Below are positions 36,753 to 44,843 of a stretch of 60,703 nucleotides of DNA, in pieces. This DNA is from Legionellaceae bacterium (GTDB lineage: Bacteria; Pseudomonadota; Gammaproteobacteria; Legionellales; Legionellaceae): NCBI GenBank assembly GCA_029213075.1, contig JARGPO010000008.1:1-60703 (forward strand). The letters are read 5' to 3'. A program made the translations under genes and the position numbers. Position 1 is the first letter of the stretch, and each line of letters starts with the position of its first letter. Under the pieces are notes generated by a model. It saw only the letters and a list, made by a program, of their open reading frames with translations. It was not told the origin of the DNA and did no database searches.

Positions 36753-36837
36753 TGGTGCGAAAGGAGAGACTCGAACTCTCACAGGTTGCCCCGCTGGAAC
36801 CTAAATCCAGTGCGTCTACCAATTCCGCCACTTTCGC
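36753..36837 (-). tRNA. tRNA-Leu (TAG)
   Basis: Class II tRNA on the minus strand: acceptor GCGAAAG/CTTTCGC, anticodon TAG in a TTTAGGT loop, long variable arm, T-loop AGTTCGAGTCT, encoded CCA. 85 bases. Confidence 0.97.
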
Positions 36838-36935
36838 ATTTTTTACGGAAACACTATTTATGCTATCCGTTTGACCTGTCTTGCTCTTAACTTTAGAATC
36901 ACCAAGTATTTGAATAATTCTTCTTCCCATGTAAC

Positions 36936-37012
36936 TGGGGTGAACGATGGGGCTCGAACCCACGACCACCGGGATCACAACCCGGGGCTCTACCAACTGA
37001 GCTACGCCCACC
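36936..37012 (-). tRNA. tRNA-His (GTG)
   Basis: Minus-strand cloverleaf with anticodon GTG in TTGTGAT, an encoded extra 5' G opposite discriminator C (the His identity pair), T-loop GGTTCGAGCCC and encoded CCA. 77 bases including the extra G. Confidence 0.97.
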
Positions 37013-37039
37013 ACTACATTCTCGCCCTTGCTTGGCATT

Positions 37040-37116
37040 TGGTACGCCCGGCAGGACTCGAACCTGCTACCCTCGGCTTAGAAGGCCGATGCTCTATCCA
37101 AATGAGCTACGGGCGC
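37040..37116 (-). tRNA. tRNA-Arg (TCT)
   Basis: Minus-strand cloverleaf: acceptor GCGCCCG/CGGGCGT (first pair G-T), anticodon TCT in CTTCTAA, T-loop GGTTCGAGTCC, encoded CCA. 77 bases. Confidence 0.97.
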
Positions 37117-37124
37117 ATTTTATT

Positions 37125-37201
37125 TGGTCGGGGTGGAGAGATTCGAACTCCCGACATCCTGCTCCCAAAGCAGGCGCGCTACCAGGCTGCGCTACACCCC
37201 G
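37125..37201 (-). tRNA. tRNA-Pro (TGG)
   Basis: Minus-strand cloverleaf: acceptor CGGGGTG/CACCCCG, anticodon TGG in TTTGGGA, T-loop AGTTCGAATCT, encoded CCA. 77 bases. First gene of the Pro-Arg-His-Leu cluster. Confidence 0.97.
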
Positions 37202-37208
37202 AAATCTA

Positions 37209-37229
37209 AGCCCTTAAGGACAGAGGGCT
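37209..37229. promoter_or_regulatory. Short hairpin in the tRNA operon leader
   Basis: AGCCCT and AGGGCT form a perfect 6-bp stem with a 9-base loop between the promoter and tRNA-Pro; possibly a processing signal. Confidence 0.35.
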
Positions 37230-37230
37230 G

Positions 37231-37259
37231 ATGATACCCGGAGTGGATTTATAGGTCAA
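37231..37259 (-). promoter_or_regulatory. Sigma-70 promoter of the tRNA cluster
   Basis: On the minus strand TTGACC, a 17-base spacer and TATCAT lie about 30 bases before tRNA-Pro. The bases after the -10 box (CAGCCC) are GC-rich, as in stable-RNA promoters under stringent control. Confidence 0.7.
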
Positions 37260-37359
37260 TACTAATTTGTAATCTTATAGCAAATAATTAAAAATAAATT
37301 ATTGGCTAGTTCTATACTAAATCTATACGTTTATTTTCATGGTGTTTTGACTTATATAT

Positions 37360-37797
37360 CTACACTCCAAAAACAAATATAATTGCAGTGAATGACCATA
37401 TAAACATAGTTACCCAAAATGTAATATTGCTTACCTTAACCTTTAGATTTAACTTTGTATCTGCTAGTTTCGCAATCAATAATGGAGATATTGAAATTAC
37501 TATCAAAATAATTACCTTTTCTAGAATTAAATTCCAATCTAATCCTGGTATCGCATTTGATAAATAATATACAAGTGAAAATAAAAATATTCGGCAAGAG
37601 ACAAGGAGTTCTGTTACTGTAAACTCAAAGTATGCAACAATCCATGATATAAATAAAAGTGGCACTAAAAGTCGTAACGACTTGTTTTTTAGTAGTTTCA
37701 TACCAAAGGACTGTAACTCTTCAGAAAATAAAACTGTAACTGCTGCAAATATCACCACAAAGGCTATTGTCGATAACATGTTAATACCTAAACTCAA
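37360..37797 (-). CDS. Hypothetical membrane protein, 145 aa
   Basis: No family recognised. Four hydrophobic segments are visible at about residues 7-25, 42-60, 62-85 and 90-108, with a fifth near the C-terminus (VTMFIWSFTAIIFVFGV). It lies 39 bases after uup on the same strand, so it may be the last gene of the gmk-rpoZ-spoT-ridA-uup run. The start could be the first ATG or the ATG at codon 7. Confidence 0.6.
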   Translation of the reverse strand: MSLGINMLSTIAFVVIFAAVTVLFSEELQSFGMKLLKNKSLRLLVPLLFISWIVAYFEFTVTELLVSCRIFLFSLVYYLSNAIPGLDWNLILEKVIILIVISISPLLIAKLADTKLNLKVKVSNITFWVTMFIWSFTAIIFVFGV

Positions 37798-37836
37798 TGA
37801 CTCTTGTGTAATATATTGGCAGAAAACTAAAAAACT

Positions 37837-39684
37837 TCAGTTTTTCTTATCTAAAATATCCCATCTAGAATAAAGTTCTTCAAGATTCTTTTCATGTACG
37901 TGCATTTTCTTTTGAAAATCCGTAATGAAATCAGAGCTTTTTTGATAGAAATCAGGCTCTAGCATCTCTTCTTGTAAACTTGTTATCTTATTTTCTAGAT
38001 CTTCAATTTTTCTAGGTATAGACGCCAACTCCTTTTTTTCGTGATAAGTTAACTTTGGAATGTTCACTTGCTTGGGTTTGTCTTTTATTACAGTTGGTCG
38101 TGGTTTGTCTTTTTTCATAATCTTCTGATAGTCATCAAAACCACCAACATAATCATGAAACTTCTTATCATCCTCATAAACAATTACGCTCGTGACAACT
38201 TGATTAATAAATGCCCTGTCATGACTTATTAGCAATAAGGTACCAGGATAATCCATTAACATTGACTCTAGTAATTCTAGCGTTTCAATATCAAGGTCAT
38301 TAGTCGGCTCATCCATTACCAAAAAATTTAATGGCTTAGCAAAAAGCTTTGCTAACAATAACCTATTACACTCTCCACCAGATAATGAAGACACTGGCTG
38401 GTGAAATCTCTCTGGAGGGAAAAGAAAATCTCGCAAATATGAAGCAACATGCTTTTCACGACCATTAACTACAACATGCATAGCTCCATCAGCTACATTT
38501 TCCATAACAGTTTTACTTAGATCGAGATGTCTTCTCAACTGATCAAAATATCCAACTGTTATCGATGTCCCCTGCTTCACATCACCTGAATCAGGAGTTA
38601 TTTCTCCGAGAAGTATTCTGACGAGTGTGGTCTTTCCACAGCCATTTGGCCCAATTAAACCAATTTTTTCACCACGAGTGAGTAGATATGAAAAATCATC
38701 GATTAATAACCGGTCACCAATTTTATAGTTCACATTACTTGCTTTAATTACTATGTTACCTGAGCGTGCAACATCTAAGTTTACATTACTAACTTTGCCC
38801 ATTTGCTGGCGTCGCTGATTATGTTGCTCTCTAATGGCCTTTAATTTCCGAACACGACCCTCGTTTCTTGTGCGTCTCGCCTTAATTCCAGTTCTGAGCC
38901 ATGCTTCTTCTATAGCTAATTTTTTATCGAATAAATCATTATGTTTTTGCTCATTAATCCGATTGGCTTCACGCCTATCTAAATACTCTTCATAAGTGCA
39001 ATAGTAAGAACGTATATTTCCTCGATCAATTTCTACTATTTGATTAGCAATTTCAGATAAGAATTGCCTATCATGGGTAATTACAATAATACTTCCTGAA
39101 TAACTTTTTAAGTAAGAACCAAGCCACTCAATGGAGTTTATATCAAGATGATTTGTTGGTTCATCTAATAATAATAAATCGGGCTTAGCTATAATTGCTG
39201 AAGCAAGAAGTACTCGTCTTTTCATTCCTCCAGATAGATTACTCATTCTAGAATCAAGATCTACCCCAAGGTTAGTGGATACAGTTTCTATTCTAGGAAT
39301 TATATCCCAGGCTTGAAGATCATCAATTTGATGCTGATATTTGGCCATTTTCGCACTATCATTTGCCGATATGCTATCCCTAAACTTGATCAACACCTCA
39401 GCTAGTGGCCCAAGATTAGCAACAAGAAAATCATAAACTGGTTTATCTTCATCTATCGGGACGTCTTGAGACAAGCCTGCTATTGTCAAGCCATTTTTAT
39501 AGTGCACATTACCTTTATCTTGAACTATCTCACCCAAAAGCAACTTTAATAGTGTTGACTTGCCAGCTCCATTTCTACCAACTATTGCAATACGACTCTG
39601 TGGTTGTATTTGCCAATTTACAGCATCTAAAATACAATTATTTGCTAAGATAAGACTTACATCTTGCAGGGAGACAATACTCAT
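37837..39684 (-). CDS. uup: ABC-F family ATPase Uup
   Basis: A 615-residue soluble protein with two ABC ATPase domains and no membrane helices. Domain one has GRNGAGKSTLLKLLLGE and LSGGMKRR with LLLDEPTNHLD. Domain two has GPNGCGKTTLVRILLGE and LSGGECNR with VMDEPTNDLD. A C-terminal coiled coil (about 545-610) is typical of Uup, which acts on DNA branch structures and ribosomes rather than transport. Its start overlaps the ridA stop by four bases (ATGA), so the two are translationally coupled. Confidence 0.93.
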   Translation of the reverse strand: MSIVSLQDVSLILANNCILDAVNWQIQPQSRIAIVGRNGAGKSTLLKLLLGEIVQDKGNVHYKNGLTIAGLSQDVPIDEDKPVYDFLVANLGPLAEVLIKFRDSISANDSAKMAKYQHQIDDLQAWDIIPRIETVSTNLGVDLDSRMSNLSGGMKRRVLLASAIIAKPDLLLLDEPTNHLDINSIEWLGSYLKSYSGSIIVITHDRQFLSEIANQIVEIDRGNIRSYYCTYEEYLDRREANRINEQKHNDLFDKKLAIEEAWLRTGIKARRTRNEGRVRKLKAIREQHNQRRQQMGKVSNVNLDVARSGNIVIKASNVNYKIGDRLLIDDFSYLLTRGEKIGLIGPNGCGKTTLVRILLGEITPDSGDVKQGTSITVGYFDQLRRHLDLSKTVMENVADGAMHVVVNGREKHVASYLRDFLFPPERFHQPVSSLSGGECNRLLLAKLFAKPLNFLVMDEPTNDLDIETLELLESMLMDYPGTLLLISHDRAFINQVVTSVIVYEDDKKFHDYVGGFDDYQKIMKKDKPRPTVIKDKPKQVNIPKLTYHEKKELASIPRKIEDLENKITSLQEEMLEPDFYQKSSDFITDFQKKMHVHEKNLEELYSRWDILDKKN

Positions 39685-40073
39685 TGTGTTTGTTGTACTG
39701 GCAGCGCCATAATTGCGTCCATCTCTACTTTTGCACCTTTAGGTAATGCCGACACTTCAACTAAAGCTCTTGCTGGATATGGTGATACAAAATACTTTTC
39801 CATGGCAATATTAACTAGAGAAAAATTAGCAAGGTCAGTTAAGTAGACATTTATTTTAACCAAGTTAGATAAATCACCACCTGAGGCCTTACAAACTGCC
39901 TGGATATTGTCAATCACCTTATCAATTTGTAGCTCAACACTTTCAGATACTAATTGCATTGAAATTTCATCAAGACCAATTTGACCAGATAGATACACAA
40001 TATTATCAACTTTTACTGCCTGACTATAAGATCCAATTGCTGCTGGAGCCTTGTCAGTAATAATAATATCCAT
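39681..40073 (-). CDS. ridA: RidA-family enamine/imine deaminase
   Basis: A 130-residue trimeric Rid protein that hydrolyses reactive 2-aminoacrylate and related imines. APAAIGSYSQAVKVDNIVYL is the N-terminal signature, followed by SGQIGLDE, and the active-site Arg lies in YPARALVEVSALPKGAKVE. It overlaps spoT by one base and uup by four. The placement next to spoT is common in gammaproteobacteria. Confidence 0.95.
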   Translation of the reverse strand: MDIIITDKAPAAIGSYSQAVKVDNIVYLSGQIGLDEISMQLVSESVELQIDKVIDNIQAVCKASGGDLSNLVKINVYLTDLANFSLVNIAMEKYFVSPYPARALVEVSALPKGAKVEMDAIMALPVQQTQ

Positions 40074-42196
40074 TAATCCCCCTGTTTTTTTCTGTAAAGT
40101 CGTAAAACCATTTTATTACTTCTTAGTCTGCGCATAACCCTGGCTAGTTGAGTTCGATCCACCACACTAATAGAGAAAGTTACCGAATTATGCTTACCAT
40201 CATGAGGATCAACATTTATATTACCTATATTCGAGTTTGTTTCCGATATTGCAGTTGCCAAAGAAGCAAGAACACCTCTCTCATTTGCAACATCAACTGT
40301 TATATCAACCCAAAACTCTCCTTCAACATTGTCGTCCCAACGTAAAGATATAAATTGTTCAGGATTTACTTTCGATTTTTTAATTACAGGACAGTCACTA
40401 GCATGAACTAAAATTCCCCTGCCATGTTGAAAACGTCCGACTATATTATCTCCAGGAATAGGTTGGCAACACTCGGCAAAATGAACAACCATTCCCTCAG
40501 TGCCTTTAATAGCTATTGGCTTCGATTTTATAGTTTTTTCAAGATCGCCACTGTCATTTGAAACAACTAACCTAGTCGCAATAACCATTGGCATTTCATC
40601 ACCAATTCCTATTGCATATAGTAGTTCATCTTCCGTTTTATAATTTAAGTCCTGTAACAATGCTTGCAAAGATTCAGGTGGAACCTCTTCATAGACGCTA
40701 GCTAATTCAGACAAGGCCTGATTTAGCAGTTTTGTACCTAAGACTACAGACTCATTTCGCATCTGACTCTTCAAGAAGTTTCGGATATTCCCTCGAGCCT
40801 TTCCTGTTACTACAAAGTTTAACCAAGATGGACTAGGATGAGCATTGGGAGTTGTAATTACTTCCACTGTTTGACCATTAGTTAATGGCATACTCAAAGG
40901 CACTAAGCGTCGGTTTACTTTGGCCGCAACGCAGGTATTACCAACATCTGAATGAACCGTATATGCAAAATCAACAGCTGTTGCTCCCTTTGGAAGCTCC
41001 ATGATATGACCCTTGGGAGTAAACACATATACTTCATCTGGGAATAAATCAATTTTAACATTTTCAATAAATTCTAGAGAGTTACCAGTGCTTCTTTGCA
41101 TTTCTAATAAACGTTGCACCCACTCTCTTGCACGTAACTGTGCTTCATTAATCTCAAGACCTGATGACTTATAAATCCAATGTGCAGCAACTCCATTTTC
41201 AGCCACTCCATCCATTTCGCGGGTTCTAATTTGTACTTCAAGAGGAACTCCAAATGGGCCGAATAATGTCGTATGCAAAGACTGATAGCCATTAACTTTA
41301 GGAATACCAATATAATCTTTAAATCTCTGAGGAACAGGTTTGTAGGTTTGATGCAAAGCTCCCATAACTCGATAACATGAATCAATATCCTCGGTAATTA
41401 TTCGAAAAGCGAATACATCAGAAATTTCAGCAAACGACGCCTTTTTTTGACGCATTTTTTTATAAATACTATATAAATGCTTTTGCCGACCAAAAACGTT
41501 TTCATATGGTATGTTTAGGTCTTCTAGAGATTCTTGAAGATCTTGTTCAATTCGATGGGTGAGCTCTCTTCTATTACCAAGTGACTTATCTAGCGCGTTT
41601 TTTATAATTTTATAGCGCATCGGATATAATGCTTTAAATCCCAGGTCTTCAAGGCCTGTGTATACATAGTGCATGCCTAAACGATTAGCAATTGGAGCAT
41701 ATATCTCAAGTGTTTCAATGGCTATACGCCTACGCTTCGCAGCTGGCATGATAACAAGTGAGCGCATATTGTGTAAACGGTCGGCTAGTTTCACAACAAT
41801 GACTCGGATGTCCTTAACCATTGCCAGAACCATTTTACGAAAATTTTCCGCTTGTGCCTCTGCTCTAGATTCAAATTTAATTTTGGTTAGTTTCGTAACC
41901 CCATCAACTAATGCGGCAACTTCCTCACCGAACTCTCTAACTAAATCTTCAATTGTGACTAATGTATCCTCTACCACATCATGGAGTAGGGTCGCCATGA
42001 TGGTTTGATAGTCTAGTCGCATGCTGGCAAGAATAAGAGCCGCCGCAACTGGATGTGAAATATATGGGTCACCAGAGCGCCGCATTTGTCCTTCGTGAGC
42101 TTTTTCTGCCAGCAAATAGGCTTGCCGACACATCTCAACTTGCTCTGAGTCAAGATAACATTTTAAAACTTGATTTAACTCATCAAAATGGGTCAC
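40073..42196 (-). CDS. spoT: Bifunctional (p)ppGpp synthetase/hydrolase SpoT
   Basis: A 707-residue alarmone enzyme controlling the stringent response. The HD hydrolase domain (about 20-190) has ISHPVAAALIL and the HDVVEDT metal site. The synthetase domain (about 230-350) contains FAFRIITEDIDSCYRVMGAL and IGIPKVNGYQSLHTTLFGP. TGS (about 385-445, VFTPKGHIMELPKGATAVDF) and a C-terminal ACT domain follow. It sits downstream of gmk and rpoZ, the usual arrangement. If RelA is absent elsewhere in the genome, this would be the only long Rel enzyme. Confidence 0.97.
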   Translation of the reverse strand: MTHFDELNQVLKCYLDSEQVEMCRQAYLLAEKAHEGQMRRSGDPYISHPVAAALILASMRLDYQTIMATLLHDVVEDTLVTIEDLVREFGEEVAALVDGVTKLTKIKFESRAEAQAENFRKMVLAMVKDIRVIVVKLADRLHNMRSLVIMPAAKRRRIAIETLEIYAPIANRLGMHYVYTGLEDLGFKALYPMRYKIIKNALDKSLGNRRELTHRIEQDLQESLEDLNIPYENVFGRQKHLYSIYKKMRQKKASFAEISDVFAFRIITEDIDSCYRVMGALHQTYKPVPQRFKDYIGIPKVNGYQSLHTTLFGPFGVPLEVQIRTREMDGVAENGVAAHWIYKSSGLEINEAQLRAREWVQRLLEMQRSTGNSLEFIENVKIDLFPDEVYVFTPKGHIMELPKGATAVDFAYTVHSDVGNTCVAAKVNRRLVPLSMPLTNGQTVEVITTPNAHPSPSWLNFVVTGKARGNIRNFLKSQMRNESVVLGTKLLNQALSELASVYEEVPPESLQALLQDLNYKTEDELLYAIGIGDEMPMVIATRLVVSNDSGDLEKTIKSKPIAIKGTEGMVVHFAECCQPIPGDNIVGRFQHGRGILVHASDCPVIKKSKVNPEQFISLRWDDNVEGEFWVDITVDVANERGVLASLATAISETNSNIGNINVDPHDGKHNSVTFSISVVDRTQLARVMRRLRSNKMVLRLYRKKQGD

Positions 42197-42205
42197 ATTT
42201 GTATC

Positions 42206-42409
42206 TCAATCTTCGATTAAAATATCAGCAGTAACAAAACCTTCTGCTATCTCTCTTAATGCAACAACAGTTGGCTTATCATTTTCCCAGTCCACATTAG
42301 GTTGAGCACCAGAAACAGCTATTTCACGGGCTCGCTTTGATGCAACCATAACCAGTTCAAATCTATTTTCAACATTTTCTAAACAATCTTCTACCGTTAC
42401 TCTAGCCAT
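42206..42409 (-). CDS. rpoZ: RNA polymerase omega subunit
   Basis: A 67-residue subunit that helps assemble RNA polymerase and forms part of a ppGpp site. [20 protein letters not shown] is the N-terminal signature, followed by ASKRAREIA and the [13 protein letters not shown] block. It is shorter than E. coli RpoZ (91) at the C-terminus, as in several relatives. It is ten bases upstream of spoT and 28 bases after gmk. Confidence 0.97.
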   Translation of the reverse strand: MARVTVEDCLENVENRFELVMVASKRAREIAVSGAQPNVDWENDKPTVVALREIAEGFVTADILIED

Positions 42410-42436
42410 AATCTTTAATCTCCAAAAATATATATT

Positions 42437-43066
42437 TTACTGGGATGTTATTAGGAATGATAGTAATTTTCCATGCCTTTTAACTTGTCGAAACATTTTT
42501 TGTCTTTCAGATTTTACAATCGAAATTAACTCCTGAACCGCAATACTAAATTCATCATTTATTATTAAGTAGTCAAATTCATTATAATGACTCATTTCAT
42601 CTTTTGCCTGTTGCATACGATTATTAATAATATCTTTATTATCTTGAGCTCTTTTCGTTAATCTTTCTTCTAGAATCTCTAAAGATGGCGGTACAACAAA
42701 AATACTAACAGAATCTGGGTAAAGTTTCTTTATCTGTTGTGCACCCTGCCAATCTATATCTAGAACAATGTCTATACCATCTTGTAATCTAGTATTAATT
42801 TGAGCTATAGATGTTCCATAAAAATGGCCATAGACATTTGCATGCTCAGTAAAGTCGCCATTTTTAATCATTTTACTGAATTCTTGATCAGAAATAAAGA
42901 AGTAATCAACACCATTTTTCTCTGCAGGTCGTATTTTGCGGGTCGTATGTGATGTAGATGTCTCAATGTGATTAACTTTAGCTACTAATTCCTTTACAAG
43001 GCTTGTTTTGCCTCCACCAGATGGTGATGCCACAATATAAAGACACCCGGGTGCATTGTTGGTCAT
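42437..43066 (-). CDS. gmk: Guanylate kinase
   Basis: Phosphorylates GMP to GDP in the cytosol. The P-loop is VASPSGGGKTSLVKEL, the GMP-binding region contains STSHTTRKIRPAEKNGVDYFF, and DIVLDIDWQGAQQIKK is the third signature. From the ATG at 43066 (MTNNAPGCLYIV) it is 209 residues, like E. coli Gmk (207). In-frame upstream starts at 43084 (ATG) and 43096 (TTG) cannot be excluded because no clear ribosome-binding site decides. Confidence 0.96.
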   Translation of the reverse strand: MTNNAPGCLYIVASPSGGGKTSLVKELVAKVNHIETSTSHTTRKIRPAEKNGVDYFFISDQEFSKMIKNGDFTEHANVYGHFYGTSIAQINTRLQDGIDIVLDIDWQGAQQIKKLYPDSVSIFVVPPSLEILEERLTKRAQDNKDIINNRMQQAKDEMSHYNEFDYLIINDEFSIAVQELISIVKSERQKMFRQVKRHGKLLSFLITSQ

Positions 43067-43219
43067 AGTTTGTTGCTTGTGCATCTTCAACGCCAAATAA
43101 ATATTTCAAGCTGCTAAGTATACAGTAAAATGTTCTTTTTCTGCAGTGCAATTTTCAAATGTTCACTATCTTGTTAAATTATTTCAAAAAAACATTGATC
43201 GAGCTTTCTGTGTCGCCTA

Positions 43220-43228
43220 TGGTATACT
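43220..43228 (+). promoter_or_regulatory. Extended -10 promoter for rph
   Basis: TGGTATACT at 43220-43228 is an extended -10 element (TGnTATACT), about 30 bases before the rph ATG. No well-spaced -35 box is seen. Confidence 0.5.
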
Positions 43229-43257
43229 TCTTTTTTTTATTGATAAGGAACCATTAC

Positions 43258-43965
43258 ATGCGCCCTAGTAAACGTGAAATAGACCAGCTTAGAGATATTA
43301 AATTTACAAGAAATTACACTAAGCACGCTGAAGGCTCTGTTTTGGTTGAATTTGGCCAAACTCGAGTTCTTTGTAACGCTAGTGTAGTTGATAGTGTACC
43401 TAGGTTTCTTAAAGGTAAGAACCAAGGCTGGATTACTGCTGAATATGCAATGCTGCCAAGGGCTACCAATAGTAGAACAGATAGAGAGGCAAGCAAAGGT
43501 AAGCAAAGTGGACGAACCCTTGAAATTCAAAGATTAATTGGCCGTTCTATGCGTGGATGTATTGATCTAAAACAATTAGGAGAAACTACTATTACTCTAG
43601 ATTGTGATGTTATCCAAGCAGATGGAGGAACTAGAACAGCCGCAATAACTGGTGCGTGTGTAGCATTAAAAGATGCACTTGATTGGATGGAGAAACGTGA
43701 AAAGCTTCGTAAAAAAGTAACATTTAATCATATAGGTGCAGTATCTGTAGGTATCTATCGTGGCCAAGTAGTCTTAGACTTAGATTATGCTGAAGATGTT
43801 ATTGCAGAAACCGATATGAATGTAGTTATGAATGAAGCTGGAGAGTTTATTGAAATTCAAGGAACTGCTGAAGACGGCAGCTTCAATAAAAATCAACTCA
43901 CAGATCTTTTATCACTTGCAGAGTCTGGAATTACAAAACTAATTCAACTCCAAAAGGAAGCGTAA
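43258..43965 (+). CDS. rph: Ribonuclease PH
   Basis: A phosphorolytic 3'-5' exonuclease that trims tRNA 3' ends. [20 protein letters not shown] starts the protein, followed by [18 protein letters not shown], the [19 protein letters not shown] active-site block and [19 protein letters not shown]. The ATG at 43258 follows AAGGA at the right distance and gives 235 residues, close to the family norm (238). The longer open frame from 43159 would add a hydrophobic leader that does not belong. It is divergent from gmk; yicC, often next to rph, is absent here. Confidence 0.97.
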   Translation: MRPSKREIDQLRDIKFTRNYTKHAEGSVLVEFGQTRVLCNASVVDSVPRFLKGKNQGWITAEYAMLPRATNSRTDREASKGKQSGRTLEIQRLIGRSMRGCIDLKQLGETTITLDCDVIQADGGTRTAAITGACVALKDALDWMEKREKLRKKVTFNHIGAVSVGIYRGQVVLDLDYAEDVIAETDMNVVMNEAGEFIEIQGTAEDGSFNKNQLTDLLSLAESGITKLIQLQKEA

Positions 43966-43991
43966 CTCTGTTAAGAATCATAGTTACAATA

Positions 43992-44108
43992 TAAATTTAA
44001 CCAGGGCAAACGCATCATATGCTGCAAATTCAACTCAAATACTCGCAATGACAAATTTTTCAGTGAATAAGTGTTCGAAATTAAGATGTGCTTGCCTTGT
44101 AAATTTAA
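43992..44108. mobile_element. Short MITE with terminal inverted repeats, left of yggT
   Basis: TAAATTTAA occurs at 43992-44000 and 44100-44108 as a 9-bp direct duplication. Between them the ends are imperfectly inverted: CCAGGGCAAACGCATC on the left, CAAGGCAAGCACATC on the right read on the other strand. The element is about 99 bases between duplications and non-coding. The left terminus matches the CAGGGCAA end of the longer elements at 1 and 27764. Confidence 0.65.
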
Positions 44109-44154
44109 CTTAAACCTTACGCAAAATTAGCGTATATTTAATGGAGGTATAATT

Positions 44155-44730
44155 ATGGAAGGTGTTATAGCAGCGGGGTACTTTATCTTTACGCTGATTT
44201 TCGGGGTATTAACTTTCACTTTGTGGCTAAGGTTTGTGCTGCGATACTTACGTATAAGTAGCATGCATCCTATTAGCCAACTAGTTCTTAAATTAACAAA
44301 CCCCGTAATTAGGCCTGTATCTAAACTAGCTAATCAAAATACAAAACGCTTAAACCGCTATGATTGGCCATGCTTTGCCGTTCTTGTGATTGCCGAAATA
44401 ATTAAATTCACCCTGATTGGATTGATATTTTTTGGCCAGATGCTGCCATTCATACTCTTAATTCTCTACCCTATCGCCGACCTAATTATTCAACCACTGA
44501 ACTTACTATTTTATGCGATTTTTATTCGAGTAATTATGAGCTGGATCAACCCTAACTGGCAAAATCCTCTAAATGATCTACTTGCAATCGTTACAGAACC
44601 AGTACTGAGACCAATACAAAAACGTATTCCTCCTATATCCGGGTTTGATTTCTCTCCTTTCATAGTTTTAGTATTAATCAAGGTGGTTACAGTATTTGTT
44701 GGTTCAGCATTGCCAATGCACTTAATCTAA
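44155..44730 (+). CDS. YggT family membrane protein
   Basis: A 191-residue integral membrane protein made of two YggT repeats, each with a helix pair and an amphipathic stretch (HPISQLVLKLTNPVIRPVSK and NPLNDLLAIVTEPVLRPIQK). The family is implicated in membrane or osmotic functions, and homologues in other bacteria and plastids act in cell division or cofactor insertion; the exact role is unknown. GGAGG precedes the ATG. The gene is flanked on both sides by small mobile elements, so its own promoter may come partly from the left one. Confidence 0.9.
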   Translation: MEGVIAAGYFIFTLIFGVLTFTLWLRFVLRYLRISSMHPISQLVLKLTNPVIRPVSKLANQNTKRLNRYDWPCFAVLVIAEIIKFTLIGLIFFGQMLPFILLILYPIADLIIQPLNLLFYAIFIRVIMSWINPNWQNPLNDLLAIVTEPVLRPIQKRIPPISGFDFSPFIVLVLIKVVTVFVGSALPMHLI

Positions 44731-44738
44731 TGTGTAAT

Positions 44739-44831
44739 ATAGTAACACCAGGGCAAACTAATCAGTGATTTAGATAAGCGTTTATAATCTTTGCTAACCT
44801 AGTCACTCATGAGTTTGTCCTGATAGTAACA
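44739..44831. mobile_element. Short MITE with terminal inverted repeats, right of yggT
   Basis: ATAGTAACA occurs at 44739-44747 and 44823-44831 as a 9-bp direct duplication. The enclosed 75 bases begin CCAGGGCAAACTAATCAGTGA and end with the inverted match (CAGGACAAACTCATGAGTGA on the other strand). It starts eight bases after the yggT stop, is non-coding and could fold into one hairpin that helps end the yggT transcript. Confidence 0.7.
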
Positions 44832-44843
44832 AAATCAAATGGA

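Noticed and set aside
36661-37217. Several frames of 61-125 residues on both strands
   Set aside because: They are translations of the four-tRNA cluster and its spacers.
43159-43257. 33-residue N-terminal extension of RNase PH
   Set aside because: The downstream ATG at 43258 has a good ribosome-binding site and matches the family start; the extension covers the promoter.
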